Positions 25,155-34,263 of a stretch of 64,000 nucleotides of DNA are shown in pieces; position 1 is the first letter of the stretch; each line of letters begins with the position of its first letter. The position numbers and the translations under genes were made by a program. This DNA is from Bacillus sp. FJAT-26390. GTDB lineage: Bacteria; Bacillota; Bacilli; Paenibacillales; Paenibacillaceae. Below the pieces are notes generated by a model that ran no database searches, was not told where the DNA came from, and saw nothing but the letters and a program-made list of their open reading frames with translations. The stretch spans positions 41,569 to 105,568 of the forward strand of contig NZ_MAQX01000034.1 in NCBI RefSeq assembly GCF_001682865.1, in the 5' to 3' direction.

Positions 25155-26327
25155 TTAAATGCTGACCGATAAAACGCCCGAACCTGCAAGCTGGTCCGCA
25201 GGAGCAATCGTTTTGCGCGCTTCACGAAGCATCAACAATCCGATTAGCAAGGATGCCACTCCAATAATAACTAACAATGCTCCGATCTCAAGACTGTAGG
25301 CTGTCAGTGATCCATGCCGAAATGCCATGCCGCGGATCAAACGGTTAAGCCAGTTCATCGGCAACGCCCATGCGGTAACCTGAAAAAACATGGGGAACGC
25401 AAGCGGAGTCAATTGAATTCCCGTGGCCAGAAACGACGGATACACGATGAGACTTGTTCGCGAACCCAATTTAGATGCATCTTTGGCCGTATAACCGATC
25501 AATATGCCCATAAGGGACAAGGCAAAAGAATAAACCAGCAATGGGATAATAAAGAGATAAAGGTCCGCTTCAAACCGCATATTTCCTACTTGCTTTAATA
25601 AACCATAGCTTAAGATTAAAGAGAATGTACTCAGTACAGCGTAAGGTATGCTGCGAACCCAAAGCTGGATAGGTGAAACGCCGTTTGCAAACAGCTTCCC
25701 TTCTTTGCGCAGTCGGGGCGCAATTGATCCGGCTGCGCTAGTTGTGATCATCAGCACGATGATATTTACAAATCCAAGAACCATAAAACCGACATAACTT
25801 GTCGTTGGATTAAACAACATTCGCTGCTGGAGAGATAATGGAGATAGAAGCCCTCTGGCCGCTTCCGCATCCATCCCGCTTTGCCCCAGACGAGTCATGC
25901 CAAGAGTCATATTTTCCGTTGTGACAATCTCTTGAATTGCGGTTCGGATCCCCATTAGCCCCGAGGGCATCGTGTTGTCCATTAAAATTCCGATATTCGA
26001 AGACTTCCCTTGCAGCTTATGCAGCTCCAGTTGATTGGGAAGCATAATGACCGCTACAGCCTGCTCGTTTGCCAGCAAGGCTTCGGGGTCCATGCGGCTC
26101 GCGAATACGTTTGTGACCTTCATATAGGGGGAGGCGTTCATTTTTGAAATCAGCTGCCGCGAATAAGCGCTATGGTCTTCGTCGATTACAACAATCGGTG
26201 ATTGGCTGATTTGGTTTTTCGAAAACATCAATCCAAAAAACAAAGCGGCAATCAGCGGGCCGATAAAGATCATGAGGAGGAACTTGCTGCCCGCTGCATA
26301 CTTCCACTCCTCAATCAGCGATTTCAT
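25155..26327 (-). CDS. ABC-2 type transporter permease
   Basis: A 390-residue ABC-2 membrane protein of the YhhJ/YbhS/YbhR kind. One N-terminal helix (SKFLLMIFIGPLIAALFFGL) is followed by an extracellular domain with the typical PIVVIDEDHSAYSRQLISKM and AVAVIMLPNQ, then a five-helix block ending near residue 375. It should export a hydrophobic compound or drug together with an adaptor and an ATPase. The start overlaps the adaptor gene by 17 nt, so the two are coupled. No ATPase gene is adjacent, which is unusual for this family. Confidence 0.85.
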   Translation of the reverse strand: MKSLIEEWKYAAGSKFLLMIFIGPLIAALFFGLMFSKNQISQSPIVVIDEDHSAYSRQLISKMNASPYMKVTNVFASRMDPEALLANEQAVAVIMLPNQLELHKLQGKSSNIGILMDNTMPSGLMGIRTAIQEIVTTENMTLGMTRLGQSGMDAEAARGLLSPLSLQQRMLFNPTTSYVGFMVLGFVNIIVLMITTSAAGSIAPRLRKEGKLFANGVSPIQLWVRSIPYAVLSTFSLILSYGLLKQVGNMRFEADLYLFIIPLLVYSFALSLMGILIGYTAKDASKLGSRTSLIVYPSFLATGIQLTPLAFPMFFQVTAWALPMNWLNRLIRGMAFRHGSLTAYSLEIGALLVIIGVASLLIGLLMLREARKTIAPADQLAGSGVLSVSI

Positions 26328-26943
26328 CAAGGTCCACCTCCGCAGTCATACCTGGAAGAAGATCGGCGTTCGTATTTACAGCTATTCTGACAAGAAACAT
26401 GCTTAAATCAGCTTGCCCTCTCTCTCGCGACATGCGCAAGCTGGCAAATTGAGGCGCGGCCGCGATCGAAGCGACAACGCCATCGACTTGGGCAGAACGC
26501 TTTAGATAGGGAAAACGAACTTGTATGCTTTTATCAACCTCAAGCTTTTGAATTTCCCCTTCTTGTACATAGATGTCCGCATAGTAGGTGTTCTTTTGCA
26601 CAACTGCAACCGGCATTCCTTGCGCAACCTGATCTCCCGAATTTACAAGGATTCTGCTAATCCATCCATCCTCCGGCGATTGCACGTCCACTTCGGCTCC
26701 TTCGGCTGATTTCACCTTCAATAGAATGTCTCCCTGTTTGATGGAATCGCCTGCAGCTGCGTTGATTTTCACAATTGTCCCCGGACCTTTTTCATTTACG
26801 ATCATCTTTTGCTCCGCCTCAAGCACGCCTTGTTTTCTGCTCTCCGCCTGACTAACTGCATCTTTGCCTTCTGCAGCAAGAAGCGCGCCTCCAGCAATAA
26901 CCAGAGCGGCAATTCCAATATATAAGCCTGCTTTAAGTTTCAT
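26311..26943 (-). CDS. HlyD/RND-type membrane-fusion adaptor
   Basis: A 210-residue adaptor. An N-terminal membrane anchor (LKAGLYIGIAALVIAGGALL) is followed by a biotinyl-lipoyl/barrel-sandwich region (KINAAAGDSIKQGDILLKVK, GWISRILVNSGDQVAQGMPV) and a beta-barrel (ADIYVQEGEIQKLEV..VRFPYLK). It lacks the long coiled coil, as in Gram-positive YbhG-like adaptors. Start at ATG 26943 behind GGGAGA. It is translationally coupled to the permease and lies downstream of a TetR-controlled promoter and a dead lpd gene. Confidence 0.85.
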   Translation of the reverse strand: MKLKAGLYIGIAALVIAGGALLAAEGKDAVSQAESRKQGVLEAEQKMIVNEKGPGTIVKINAAAGDSIKQGDILLKVKSAEGAEVDVQSPEDGWISRILVNSGDQVAQGMPVAVVQKNTYYADIYVQEGEIQKLEVDKSIQVRFPYLKRSAQVDGVVASIAAAPQFASLRMSRERGQADLSMFLVRIAVNTNADLLPGMTAEVDLDEIAD

Positions 26944-27010
26944 GGCTCTATCTCCCTCTCCCTGAATGCTGCTAAACGTGCTTCTCATTATTTTTATTCA
27001 TATTGATTTT

Positions 27011-27417
27011 TCAAACGGCGTTCTCGGCAGCCTCCATAATCAACTCACCCAGTGTGGGGTGGGGATGAACAGCCATAGCCAAATCCTCTACGCTCGCTCC
27101 CATCTCGATGGCCAAAGCAAGCTCCGATATGAGCGTTGAAGCCTCTACGCCAACGATTTGCGCACCCATTACGATTCCTGACGCTTGATTCTGTTATGAT
27201 GTTGATGCCGTCGGCTTTCAACTGCCGGATAACCGGTGCAGCTAGCTCCGCCTCGAATCCTGGCAGCACCTGTCCTCCTCCCTCCAGTATCGTCACCTCT
27301 GCCCCGAATTTGGCATACGTCTGCCCGAGCTCTATGCCAATGTATCCTCCGCCGATAATAATCAGGCTGGTTGGAAGATCCTATAACCTATGTGTCAACC
27401 GCTTCAAGCTGACTCAT
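27011..27417 (-). pseudogene. Shrunken dihydrolipoamide dehydrogenase (lpd) pseudogene
   Basis: Three pieces of an Lpd-type flavoprotein are spliced together: a start with ribosome binding site GAGGAGG and MSQLEAVDT, then a stop; the NAD-binding domain LPTSLIIIGGGYIGIELGQT..AEVTILEGGGQVLPGFEAEL; and, after a frame break near 27182, the dimerisation tail IVGVEASTLISELALAIEMG..VHPHPTLGELIMEAAENAV. About 300 of some 470 codons are missing. The flanking regulatory palindrome is intact, so the promoter may still drive the adaptor and permease below. Confidence 0.88.
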
Positions 27418-27450
27418 CGCCTCACACCTCCTCAATGAAATGTTTCACCA

Positions 27451-27488
27451 AAATATGATGATCATAATATATTATAATCATCATATTT
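27451..27488. promoter_or_regulatory. 38-bp palindrome, probable TetR operator
   Basis: The 19-base arm AAATATGATGATCATAATA matches its mirror with a single mismatch. It lies 34 bp upstream of the lpd pseudogene start and is repeated in half-length near the TetR gene promoter. Confidence 0.75.
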
Positions 27489-27548
27489 TAAACCAGTCAA
27501 TAGCTTCGTTTATGCTTACGCTATTGCTAACGGCCGTCAACAGAGAAA

Positions 27549-27579
27549 TTGACACGCATTAATATGATGACTATAATAT
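27549..27579 (+). promoter_or_regulatory. Autoregulated promoter of the TetR gene
   Basis: TTGACA and TATAAT are separated by 17 bp, a consensus sigma-A promoter. AATATGATGACTATAATAT, which covers the -10, matches one arm of the upstream palindrome in 17 of 19 bases, so repressor binding would block RNA polymerase. Confidence 0.8.
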
Positions 27580-27614
27580 TTTAAAAGAGATTTATAAGCA
27601 TCGGAGTGATTGCA

Positions 27615-28181
27615 ATGCCTTATCCTGAAGGCCATATGATAAAAGTTAGAGGCAAAATCATCGAAAGTGCCGCTAAAGCTTTTCGTACGAATGGGATTCG
27701 CGACATCAGCGTCCCTTTTATTATGAAAGGAGCCGGACTGACTCATGGAGGATTCTACGCGCACTTTGGCAACAAAGAACAGCTGGTCGCCGAAGCCTGC
27801 CGGTTTGCCATCAGCGATACGATTGCTCTGCTGCAAAAAGCCGCTGACCAAGAGAAGCAAGAATTCAAAATCAATGCCATCATTGATTACTATTTAAGCG
27901 CGTTTCACCGTGATAGAACAGAGATGGGCTGCATCCTGCCTGCCCTCTCCAGTGAGATTTCCCGATCCTCAGACGAGGTTCGGCAGGTGTTCACCCAAGA
28001 GCTGGAACGAATGGTTCACTTTATTTCGAGTACGGCAAAAATAGACAGAGATACTGGCAGCGTACTGCTTAGTATGATGGTCGGAACGCTGGTGCTGGCA
28101 CGATCCGTTAATGATTCCAAACTCAGCGACAGCCTTCTCGCGGCTGGCAAGCTGCATGCCAAAGCGTTAATTAAGACCTAA
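27615..28181 (+). CDS. TetR family transcriptional regulator
   Basis: A 188-residue repressor. The N-terminal HTH (IIESAAKAFRTNGIRDISVP and GAGLTHGGFYAHFGNKEQLV) is canonical; the C-terminal ligand domain (MGCILPALSSEISRSSDEVR) resembles the group controlling lpd/oxidoreductase and efflux genes. Start at ATG 27615 with GGAG 8 nt upstream; an in-frame GTG nine bases earlier is less likely. It probably represses itself and the divergent lpd-adaptor-permease unit via the palindromes between them. Confidence 0.9.
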   Translation: MPYPEGHMIKVRGKIIESAAKAFRTNGIRDISVPFIMKGAGLTHGGFYAHFGNKEQLVAEACRFAISDTIALLQKAADQEKQEFKINAIIDYYLSAFHRDRTEMGCILPALSSEISRSSDEVRQVFTQELERMVHFISSTAKIDRDTGSVLLSMMVGTLVLARSVNDSKLSDSLLAAGKLHAKALIKT

Positions 28182-28214
28182 GATTACATTCAAGCTTAGA
28201 TGCTCACAATGGAT

Positions 28215-28243
28215 AAAGCGGCATCTCTGCCGCTTTTTTTATG
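28215..28243 (+). terminator. Terminator of the TetR gene
   Basis: AAAGCGGCA and TGCCGCTTT pair around TCTC, followed by a T-run. Confidence 0.85.
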
Positions 28244-28339
28244 TATTTGGCGGACGATTTCGAATTTACTAGGTCGCCTTCTCACGCTCGGCCCCTGAGA
28301 GACTGCTCCAGCATTCCCACCTCTTCTTTGGAATACGTA

Positions 28340-29419
28340 CTACCTTTTCTGATCGCTGGATACGGTCCGTTTCCGAGAGAAGGAATTTCGATTGATGAAG
28401 CGTTTGGAAAATAGCTTGCCTGCTGCGTGCTGCTTGTTCAGCGGCGTATGAATGATTTTTGCAAGCGCAGCCACGGTCAGGGTGGCTTGTGAAGGGGGAT
28501 AAACTAAATATACCTCTTCCCAATTAGGCGCAAACTTATTTTTATATTCGTATAAGCCCTTAAAGTTATACAGTCTATTCCCATACTTATAGAGCAGCTT
28601 AATGATAAGCAGGTCACATGCGTTGGCTAAAGGAGACATGCCCAAGCTGCAAAGCGAATAGTGATGTTCCTTGGCCCATTTAAATAGAGAGACAAACAAG
28701 ACGTCCATCGTGCCTGGCGGACAGGCTTTCGTATAACGCATCAAGTCTACCGTGATTTGTCTGTTAACCGGATCTGCTCGGTGCGTTGATAGGTTAGGTG
28801 GATGGTCCCCTGCAACCGTGGCGAATGCCTCATAACTACCATCTGGGCCTACTAATACGGCGACGGGAAAGCGGCTCACATATTCAGGCGCAAAAGATCC
28901 TACGGAGAAGCTTTTTTCTTTGCGATCCCCAAGCCACTCCTTGGAAATGGTTTGAAGCAGGTGAAGAAATGAATCGGTATACGGGGGAAACATGACTTGA
29001 AAGGAGTAGCCGGAGCGTTCGAATTTATTGATGCGGTTCCGAAGCTTAAGCCATTGCTTGCCATTCAAATGAAAATCGGACACATTGATCTGGGCTTCTT
29101 CTCCGATTTTGGTGTATTGCATGCCTAATTGCTTGTATATAGGAAGAAAAGTGGATTTCACCTGATAAAATACCGGTATTTGTTTGTTCTCCTTGCAGTG
29201 TTCGATAAATTGTTCAATGACTCGCTGGCAGGCTGCTGGGCTTCCAATCGGGTCTCCGAGTACAATTTTCCTCTTCCCTATTGAACGATAGACGAGTAAA
29301 GCCTCGCGCTCTGAATCCCAGAACCACTCTTTATCCCCTAAATGATATAAATGTGTGTGTGAGTTGTGGCCGCTGCTTTCGAGCAGCCGTTGCAGTCTTT
29401 TTTCAGAAATTTGGTCCAT
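28340..29419 (-). CDS. Soluble DUF2156 (MprF C-terminal-like) protein
   Basis: A 359-residue protein made of the DUF2156 double-GNAT fold found at the C-terminus of MprF lysyl-phosphatidylglycerol synthases: THLYHLGDKEWFWD, ALLVYRSIGKRKIVLGDPIG, LPIYKQLGMQYTKIGEEAQI and LYNFKGLYEYKNKFAPNWEE. The membrane flippase part of MprF is absent, so it may be a cytosolic aminoacyl-tRNA-dependent transferase acting on a lipid or other acceptor. A GGGGGA ribosome binding site precedes the ATG. A basic Arg/Lys-rich tail ends the protein. Monocistronic. Confidence 0.85.
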   Translation of the reverse strand: MDQISEKRLQRLLESSGHNSHTHLYHLGDKEWFWDSEREALLVYRSIGKRKIVLGDPIGSPAACQRVIEQFIEHCKENKQIPVFYQVKSTFLPIYKQLGMQYTKIGEEAQINVSDFHLNGKQWLKLRNRINKFERSGYSFQVMFPPYTDSFLHLLQTISKEWLGDRKEKSFSVGSFAPEYVSRFPVAVLVGPDGSYEAFATVAGDHPPNLSTHRADPVNRQITVDLMRYTKACPPGTMDVLFVSLFKWAKEHHYSLCSLGMSPLANACDLLIIKLLYKYGNRLYNFKGLYEYKNKFAPNWEEVYLVYPPSQATLTVAALAKIIHTPLNKQHAAGKLFSKRFINRNSFSRKRTVSSDQKR

Positions 29420-29697
29420 TACGCGAAAATCCCCCAGGTTCGATATATGTATGCTTTCATTGATTCCTTTTTAAAATGTATCCCTATATTCATCGGCAAT
29501 TGCCTTTGTAGACTAAATAGATTTTATCATATCGAAAAGGACAACAGTCCTCTTCTTCCGACAAAAAAAGAAGCAGTTTCCCGGAGATTAGAGATAGTCG
29601 CTCTCATTGCTGTCGAAGTTTGTCATTTTGCCGTCATTAAGGTAGATTATACTACTTTCATTACCAAAAAAATGATATTAGGAGTGACAAAGGAACT

Positions 29698-32364
29698 ATG
29701 TATACGACAAGGAAAGAAAAGAATGAAACGCAAGCGGCGGTCGGTTTGCGATTCCGCTCGATTGTGATGCCCATTAAAAGGGCTTCAATCAGTCTGCTGG
29801 TTGCCATTATGGCGTTGTCTTCGTTTTTATTTGTATCGCCTGCATCTGCCGATAATGGCGATTGGGTATTTTGCGCCAATGAAAATAGCAATTGTGCTTT
29901 TTCGGGGACAAAGGAAGTACGTTTTGGAACAAACAACAGCTATGACTATCGTCAAATCACAAATGGCTTTAACTGTACCGTTGCCAGCTGGGGCTCTGAT
30001 CCCGCTCCAAACCAAGGGAAGCAATGCTACACTCGCGATGTGCTTGCCGAGGGAACCCCGCGGCTAACGGTTGACGTTAGTGACCATAACAAAAAAATGA
30101 CGATTACATTTAGTGAAGAATTTGCGCAGGCGGGTACGCAGGAAGCCTTGAAAGACGCGATTACACTGGAAAGATCGGAAACCTCCGGCTATTTGCCCCT
30201 TGCTGCAAGCGATTCCATTTCTTTCTCCTCAAGCGAATCGGGAACCTCATTAGTTCTAACATTGGGAACGGCATTGACAGGGAATGCAAACGCTATAAAA
30301 ATAGCACCGGGAGCATTCGTCGATATCGATGAAGTTCCATACAGCTTAGATTTAGAAGTTCGTAATATTGCTGCGCGTGATCTCATTGCCCCTGCTTTTA
30401 TAGGAGCGGTAATCTACGGTTCGGGCAGCCAGTTACACTTGAAATTCGATAAAGATTTTACGATTAATGCGCCAGCTGGCGCCGATCAAAATCAAATCAA
30501 TGCTTTGCTGAAAAGTAAAATAAGCGTTGCCACAGATGGAGAGCATTTTGCGCCTATTTTGGGCGAGGATCATGAAGTTCGACAAGACGCTTCCAGACAA
30601 ATCTACATGAGATACGCGAATGATATGAAAATTGTATTAGGCACACAGACGGTGATCAAAATCGCAGCCGATACATTAAAAAATGCAGAGGGCAGCCTGA
30701 ATGAGGAAATGCTTCTGCACGTTTCCCCCCTTGTCATTCAAAGCGCAGTCATTAGCGGCGACAATCACGACGTAACGATTTCTTTCTATGATGATATTTT
30801 TGATAACACGGATGAAAATTTAATAAATAATATTTATTTAATCAAGGACGGTTCTCAGCAGGATAAACAACTAGTCGAGGGTGATTCCGTTGCTGTTGTC
30901 TCCGGAAAGCTGCAAATCCATTTTAAAGAAGCATTGTCGGGAGCGAGCAACTATATTTACATCGACGGCGGAGCTCTAAAAGATCGCTATGGCAATATAC
31001 AAAATGAGCGGGCAGTAACCGCACCGATTCAAGCCAATGTTGGCGGAGTCGATCCATTTCCTGCGGATACAACAGCTCCCGTCTATCAGTATTCGTATTT
31101 CTCAAATGCTTTCCAGGATCTGAATATCGTATTTAACGAAGATGTCCAAAATGCAAAGGAAACTGAAGCTGCTTTTTTACAAGGTATATATCGGTATGGG
31201 TCTGACTGGGGCTGGGGCTACGGACTTCCTCAAGGCACTACGCTAACGTTCTCCGGTTCTGTAGCCACTATTCATTTTGCCGCACCGCTTACGGGATACC
31301 AATATTATTTTCAATTCAATGCCAATATGTTTAAAGATACAGCGGGAAATAGGATCAATAACGGCATAAACACAAATTGGCTCTCCACTGGCAGTAACGA
31401 GCTAAGTTATAGCAATGGACGCTTTTCTTACAATGGCCGTTGGTTGAGCATCCAGTTTAATGCGGATACGGATATCGTAGATCAAACAGTAGTGGATGGG
31501 GTATCCCGTCTGAAAGAGAGCATTTCCTATTCTCTCGATCATGGAGCTACCTATAAAACTTTGGATGAACTCGACGTCGTTTCTGTTTATGGAAGAAATA
31601 TTAATATTCTGTTTCATGATGCGATAAAAGCCGGCTCGATCAAATTTAAAATTGCCGAACAAGTGATTAGCGATCAGTATGATACAAAAAGAAATAAAGC
31701 TGCAGAGGTAGAGCTTGCTTACAATACGCCAGAGATTACAGGATATATGCTGAGCAATACAGCAAGCGAATTTATTTTCACAGATAATGCTTTATGGAGA
31801 AACCAAGTCAAAACGGTCCTATTATACGATGGTAAAATTGGAATAGGAAGACAACTAAACAGCTCTGAGTATCAATTGAGCGAAGGGAAAATTACGATTG
31901 CCAAAGGCGTTTTCCAAGAGGGACAATACTACGAAATCCTTGTGAATGCGGAAGGCTACAGCACTAAATACTTTGACGGCAGAGCTTATAAATCGTCTGA
32001 ACTTTTCTATATGACTGCACCAGTGATGACGACGGAAAACGGGATTACAGCCAAAATAAATCTTTTGAACCATGCTTATCAAGATGAATTTACAGGCAAT
32101 CAGTCCGTTGTATTCGAATTATTTAACGGCACTACGCCGGTGAGCATTGTTGCGGCTAATTTAAAGCTTGGGACAGGCACATATTCAGCGAACTTCAATG
32201 TCAGTGACGCGGCTACAAATCCGAATTATACAGTTAAAGCGTACGTTGTCAGCAAATACAGCAGCGATCCTGCCGATGTTGGCTTGAATCTGGCATCTGT
32301 CAAAACGCAAAGCGAATTCGATCTTGCTCTTATGAATATGGGAAACAACAACATTGAGGACTAA
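29698..32364 (+). CDS. Large secreted protein with Ig-like/SwmB-like repeats
   Basis: An 888-residue exported protein; the signal peptide ends SFLFVSPASA near residue 51 after an unusually long N-region. A Cys-paired module (WVFCANENSNCAFSG...GFNCTVASWG...KQCY), like carbohydrate-binding modules attached to glycosidases, is followed by repeated blocks of the form ITFSEEF, KFDKDFTI, SFYDDIFD, VFNEDVQN and IQFNADTDI, characteristic of SwmB/bacterial Ig-like surface repeats. A DUF1533-like domain (VLLYDGKIGIGRQLNSSEYQ..GVFQEGQYYEILVNAEGYS) comes near 690-780. There is no anchor. Probably binds a surface or polysaccharide (inference). It is followed 40 nt later by an SLH protein. Confidence 0.7.
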   Translation: MYTTRKEKNETQAAVGLRFRSIVMPIKRASISLLVAIMALSSFLFVSPASADNGDWVFCANENSNCAFSGTKEVRFGTNNSYDYRQITNGFNCTVASWGSDPAPNQGKQCYTRDVLAEGTPRLTVDVSDHNKKMTITFSEEFAQAGTQEALKDAITLERSETSGYLPLAASDSISFSSSESGTSLVLTLGTALTGNANAIKIAPGAFVDIDEVPYSLDLEVRNIAARDLIAPAFIGAVIYGSGSQLHLKFDKDFTINAPAGADQNQINALLKSKISVATDGEHFAPILGEDHEVRQDASRQIYMRYANDMKIVLGTQTVIKIAADTLKNAEGSLNEEMLLHVSPLVIQSAVISGDNHDVTISFYDDIFDNTDENLINNIYLIKDGSQQDKQLVEGDSVAVVSGKLQIHFKEALSGASNYIYIDGGALKDRYGNIQNERAVTAPIQANVGGVDPFPADTTAPVYQYSYFSNAFQDLNIVFNEDVQNAKETEAAFLQGIYRYGSDWGWGYGLPQGTTLTFSGSVATIHFAAPLTGYQYYFQFNANMFKDTAGNRINNGINTNWLSTGSNELSYSNGRFSYNGRWLSIQFNADTDIVDQTVVDGVSRLKESISYSLDHGATYKTLDELDVVSVYGRNINILFHDAIKAGSIKFKIAEQVISDQYDTKRNKAAEVELAYNTPEITGYMLSNTASEFIFTDNALWRNQVKTVLLYDGKIGIGRQLNSSEYQLSEGKITIAKGVFQEGQYYEILVNAEGYSTKYFDGRAYKSSELFYMTAPVMTTENGITAKINLLNHAYQDEFTGNQSVVFELFNGTTPVSIVAANLKLGTGTYSANFNVSDAATNPNYTVKAYVVSKYSSDPADVGLNLASVKTQSEFDLALMNMGNNNIED

Positions 32365-32404
32365 GTCTAGTCGAAATGAATAATAGGAAAGCGAGGAATG
32401 TCAA

Positions 32405-34138
32405 GTGAAATTGCGCAAGCTCAGTTTACTGCTAATTTTTACGCTGTGCCTATCGCTCGTTCCAGCTGCGGTTTTTGCGAGCGGCCCGGCGGTTACGATA
32501 GATGCCATAGGAGAGAAAGCGCCAGGAGGCGCCGTGGTCATTTCCGGCACCTCTACGCTGGATGAAGTCATTATTAAGGTGCTTCGCCCGGGAAATAGCG
32601 TTTTGTTTTACGCTATTGCTAAAGTCAGCGGCGGAAAGTTTTCGAGCACGTTTACTTTAGCTGCCAGCGAGGCTAGCGGTACTTACAAGGTCGTCGCAGG
32701 TGAAGCAAACCAAGTGGCTGCAGCCGACCTTATTGTTAAGTCGGCTAATACAGGCGGCGAAGACGGCAATGGTAATAACGGCGGTAATAACGGCGGCCCA
32801 ATCGGAACGATTACACCGCCAACACCACCCCCTGTAGCAGGCAAGCCGGTTACGCCTGGCAAATCTGGCGCCGAGCCAGTCATTGCGGATACGAGCAAAA
32901 ATATAACCGCATCTGCAACAGCAGAAAACGGGCAGATAACGGCTACGGTCACTCAAGACAGCTCAGCTCTTGCAGACGCTCTTGCCAAAGCGGCCAAGCA
33001 GGATAACCATGGCGCGGCGCCCATTATTTTTATTGCTTTCAACAATGCAGTAGGCGAGGCTGTTCAGTTTAGCCTTTCTTCATCGGTTTTATCCGCTGCC
33101 GCTCTTAGCGCGCCAAATTCGATTATTTCATTGCAAACCAATGATGGGGAATATTCCTTGCCTCTCAGCATTATCGATTTTGCGTCGTTGGAGCAAAGCT
33201 TAGGAACTACGGCTGCAAATATCAGCATTCTTGTAAAAATCTCAACAGCTGCTGCTGATTTGAATGCTAAAATTAAACAAAGCGCACAAGCTATGTCTGC
33301 TTCGCAGCTTGGAAATGCGATTGAGTTTACGCTAGTCGCGGCAGGAAACGGGAAGACGATCGAGCTGAACTCATTTGGTTCTACTTATGTAGAGCGAACT
33401 GTCGCTCTTACGGGTTCGGTTGATGCAGCGCATGCGTCCGTCGTCCGTTATGAGCCTTCTACGGGTCAATTCTCGTTCGTTCCGGCTATATTCGAGAAGC
33501 AGACAGACGGTTCAACGAAAGTGGCATTCAAGCGTAACGGAAACAGTATTTATACGGTTCTCTCCGTAACCAAAACGTTTCATGATATTAGCCAGCACTG
33601 GGCGAAAGCGGACATTGAGCTGCTGGCCTCCAAGCTGGTGATTAACGGCGTGACGGATAACACCTTTGCTCCAAACAGCAACATTACGAGAGCGGAATTC
33701 GCCGCATTATTGGTCCGTTCTTTGGGGCTGGCTTCGGATGCTTCTTCGGCAGCTTTCACAGATGTGAAATCCAGTGATTGGTATGCTGGCGTGGTCGGCG
33801 CAGCTGTAAAAGCCAAGCTCGTCGACGGCTTTGATGGCAACCGCTTCAAGCCAAACGACACGATTACCCGCGAGCAAATGGCGGTTATGGTTACAAGAGC
33901 GATTGCCGCAGCGGGCATCACAAGCGGTGCCTCAACGGGCCAAAACGAACCGTTGACCAAATTTAAGGATCATGCCGCGATTAGCAGCTGGGCACAAGCA
34001 GCAGTAGCGGAAGCGATTGAAGCCAATATCATCACAGGCTTGACTGCTGATACCTTTGCTCCTTCAGAGAAAGCGACTCGCGCGCAAGCATCGGTGATGT
34101 TGAAACGCCTGATGCAATATGTACATTTCATCAATTAA
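32405..34138 (+). CDS. S-layer homology (SLH) domain surface protein
   Basis: A 577-residue exported protein: signal peptide (LSLLLIFTLCLSLVPAAVFA), an Ig-like module (about 27-112), a Gly/Asn- and Pro-rich linker (about 115-150), a beta-rich middle domain and three SLH repeats at about 392-450, 451-497 and 519-577, each with F-x-D-V/I..W and F-x-P-N/S..T-R-A/E-x. The repeats bind pyruvylated wall polysaccharide. The GTG start follows GAGG. It is co-transcribed with the secreted 888-residue protein, so it may anchor that protein to the wall (inference). Confidence 0.85.
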   Translation: MKLRKLSLLLIFTLCLSLVPAAVFASGPAVTIDAIGEKAPGGAVVISGTSTLDEVIIKVLRPGNSVLFYAIAKVSGGKFSSTFTLAASEASGTYKVVAGEANQVAAADLIVKSANTGGEDGNGNNGGNNGGPIGTITPPTPPPVAGKPVTPGKSGAEPVIADTSKNITASATAENGQITATVTQDSSALADALAKAAKQDNHGAAPIIFIAFNNAVGEAVQFSLSSSVLSAAALSAPNSIISLQTNDGEYSLPLSIIDFASLEQSLGTTAANISILVKISTAAADLNAKIKQSAQAMSASQLGNAIEFTLVAAGNGKTIELNSFGSTYVERTVALTGSVDAAHASVVRYEPSTGQFSFVPAIFEKQTDGSTKVAFKRNGNSIYTVLSVTKTFHDISQHWAKADIELLASKLVINGVTDNTFAPNSNITRAEFAALLVRSLGLASDASSAAFTDVKSSDWYAGVVGAAVKAKLVDGFDGNRFKPNDTITREQMAVMVTRAIAAAGITSGASTGQNEPLTKFKDHAAISSWAQAAVAEAIEANIITGLTADTFAPSEKATRAQASVMLKRLMQYVHFIN

Positions 34139-34164
34139 ATTTGAATTCTTAGCACAATACAGAA

Positions 34165-34197
34165 ACTCCCCATTCGTTATTCGTGGGGAGTTTTTTA
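34165..34197. terminator. Terminator between SLH gene and AraC regulator
   Basis: ACTCCCC and GGGGAGT pair around ATTCGTTATTCGT, then TTTTTT follows on the plus strand. Confidence 0.8.
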
Positions 34198-34263
34198 AGT
34201 TTTTCTCTCCAATACTGTCAACACGGAAGGTACAGAGCACTTGCGATTCCCCCCTTCAGAGGC

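Noticed and set aside
29440..29697. Possible riboswitch before the large secreted protein
   Set aside because: A 5' region of moderate length, but no conserved riboswitch core or convincing terminator/antiterminator pair.
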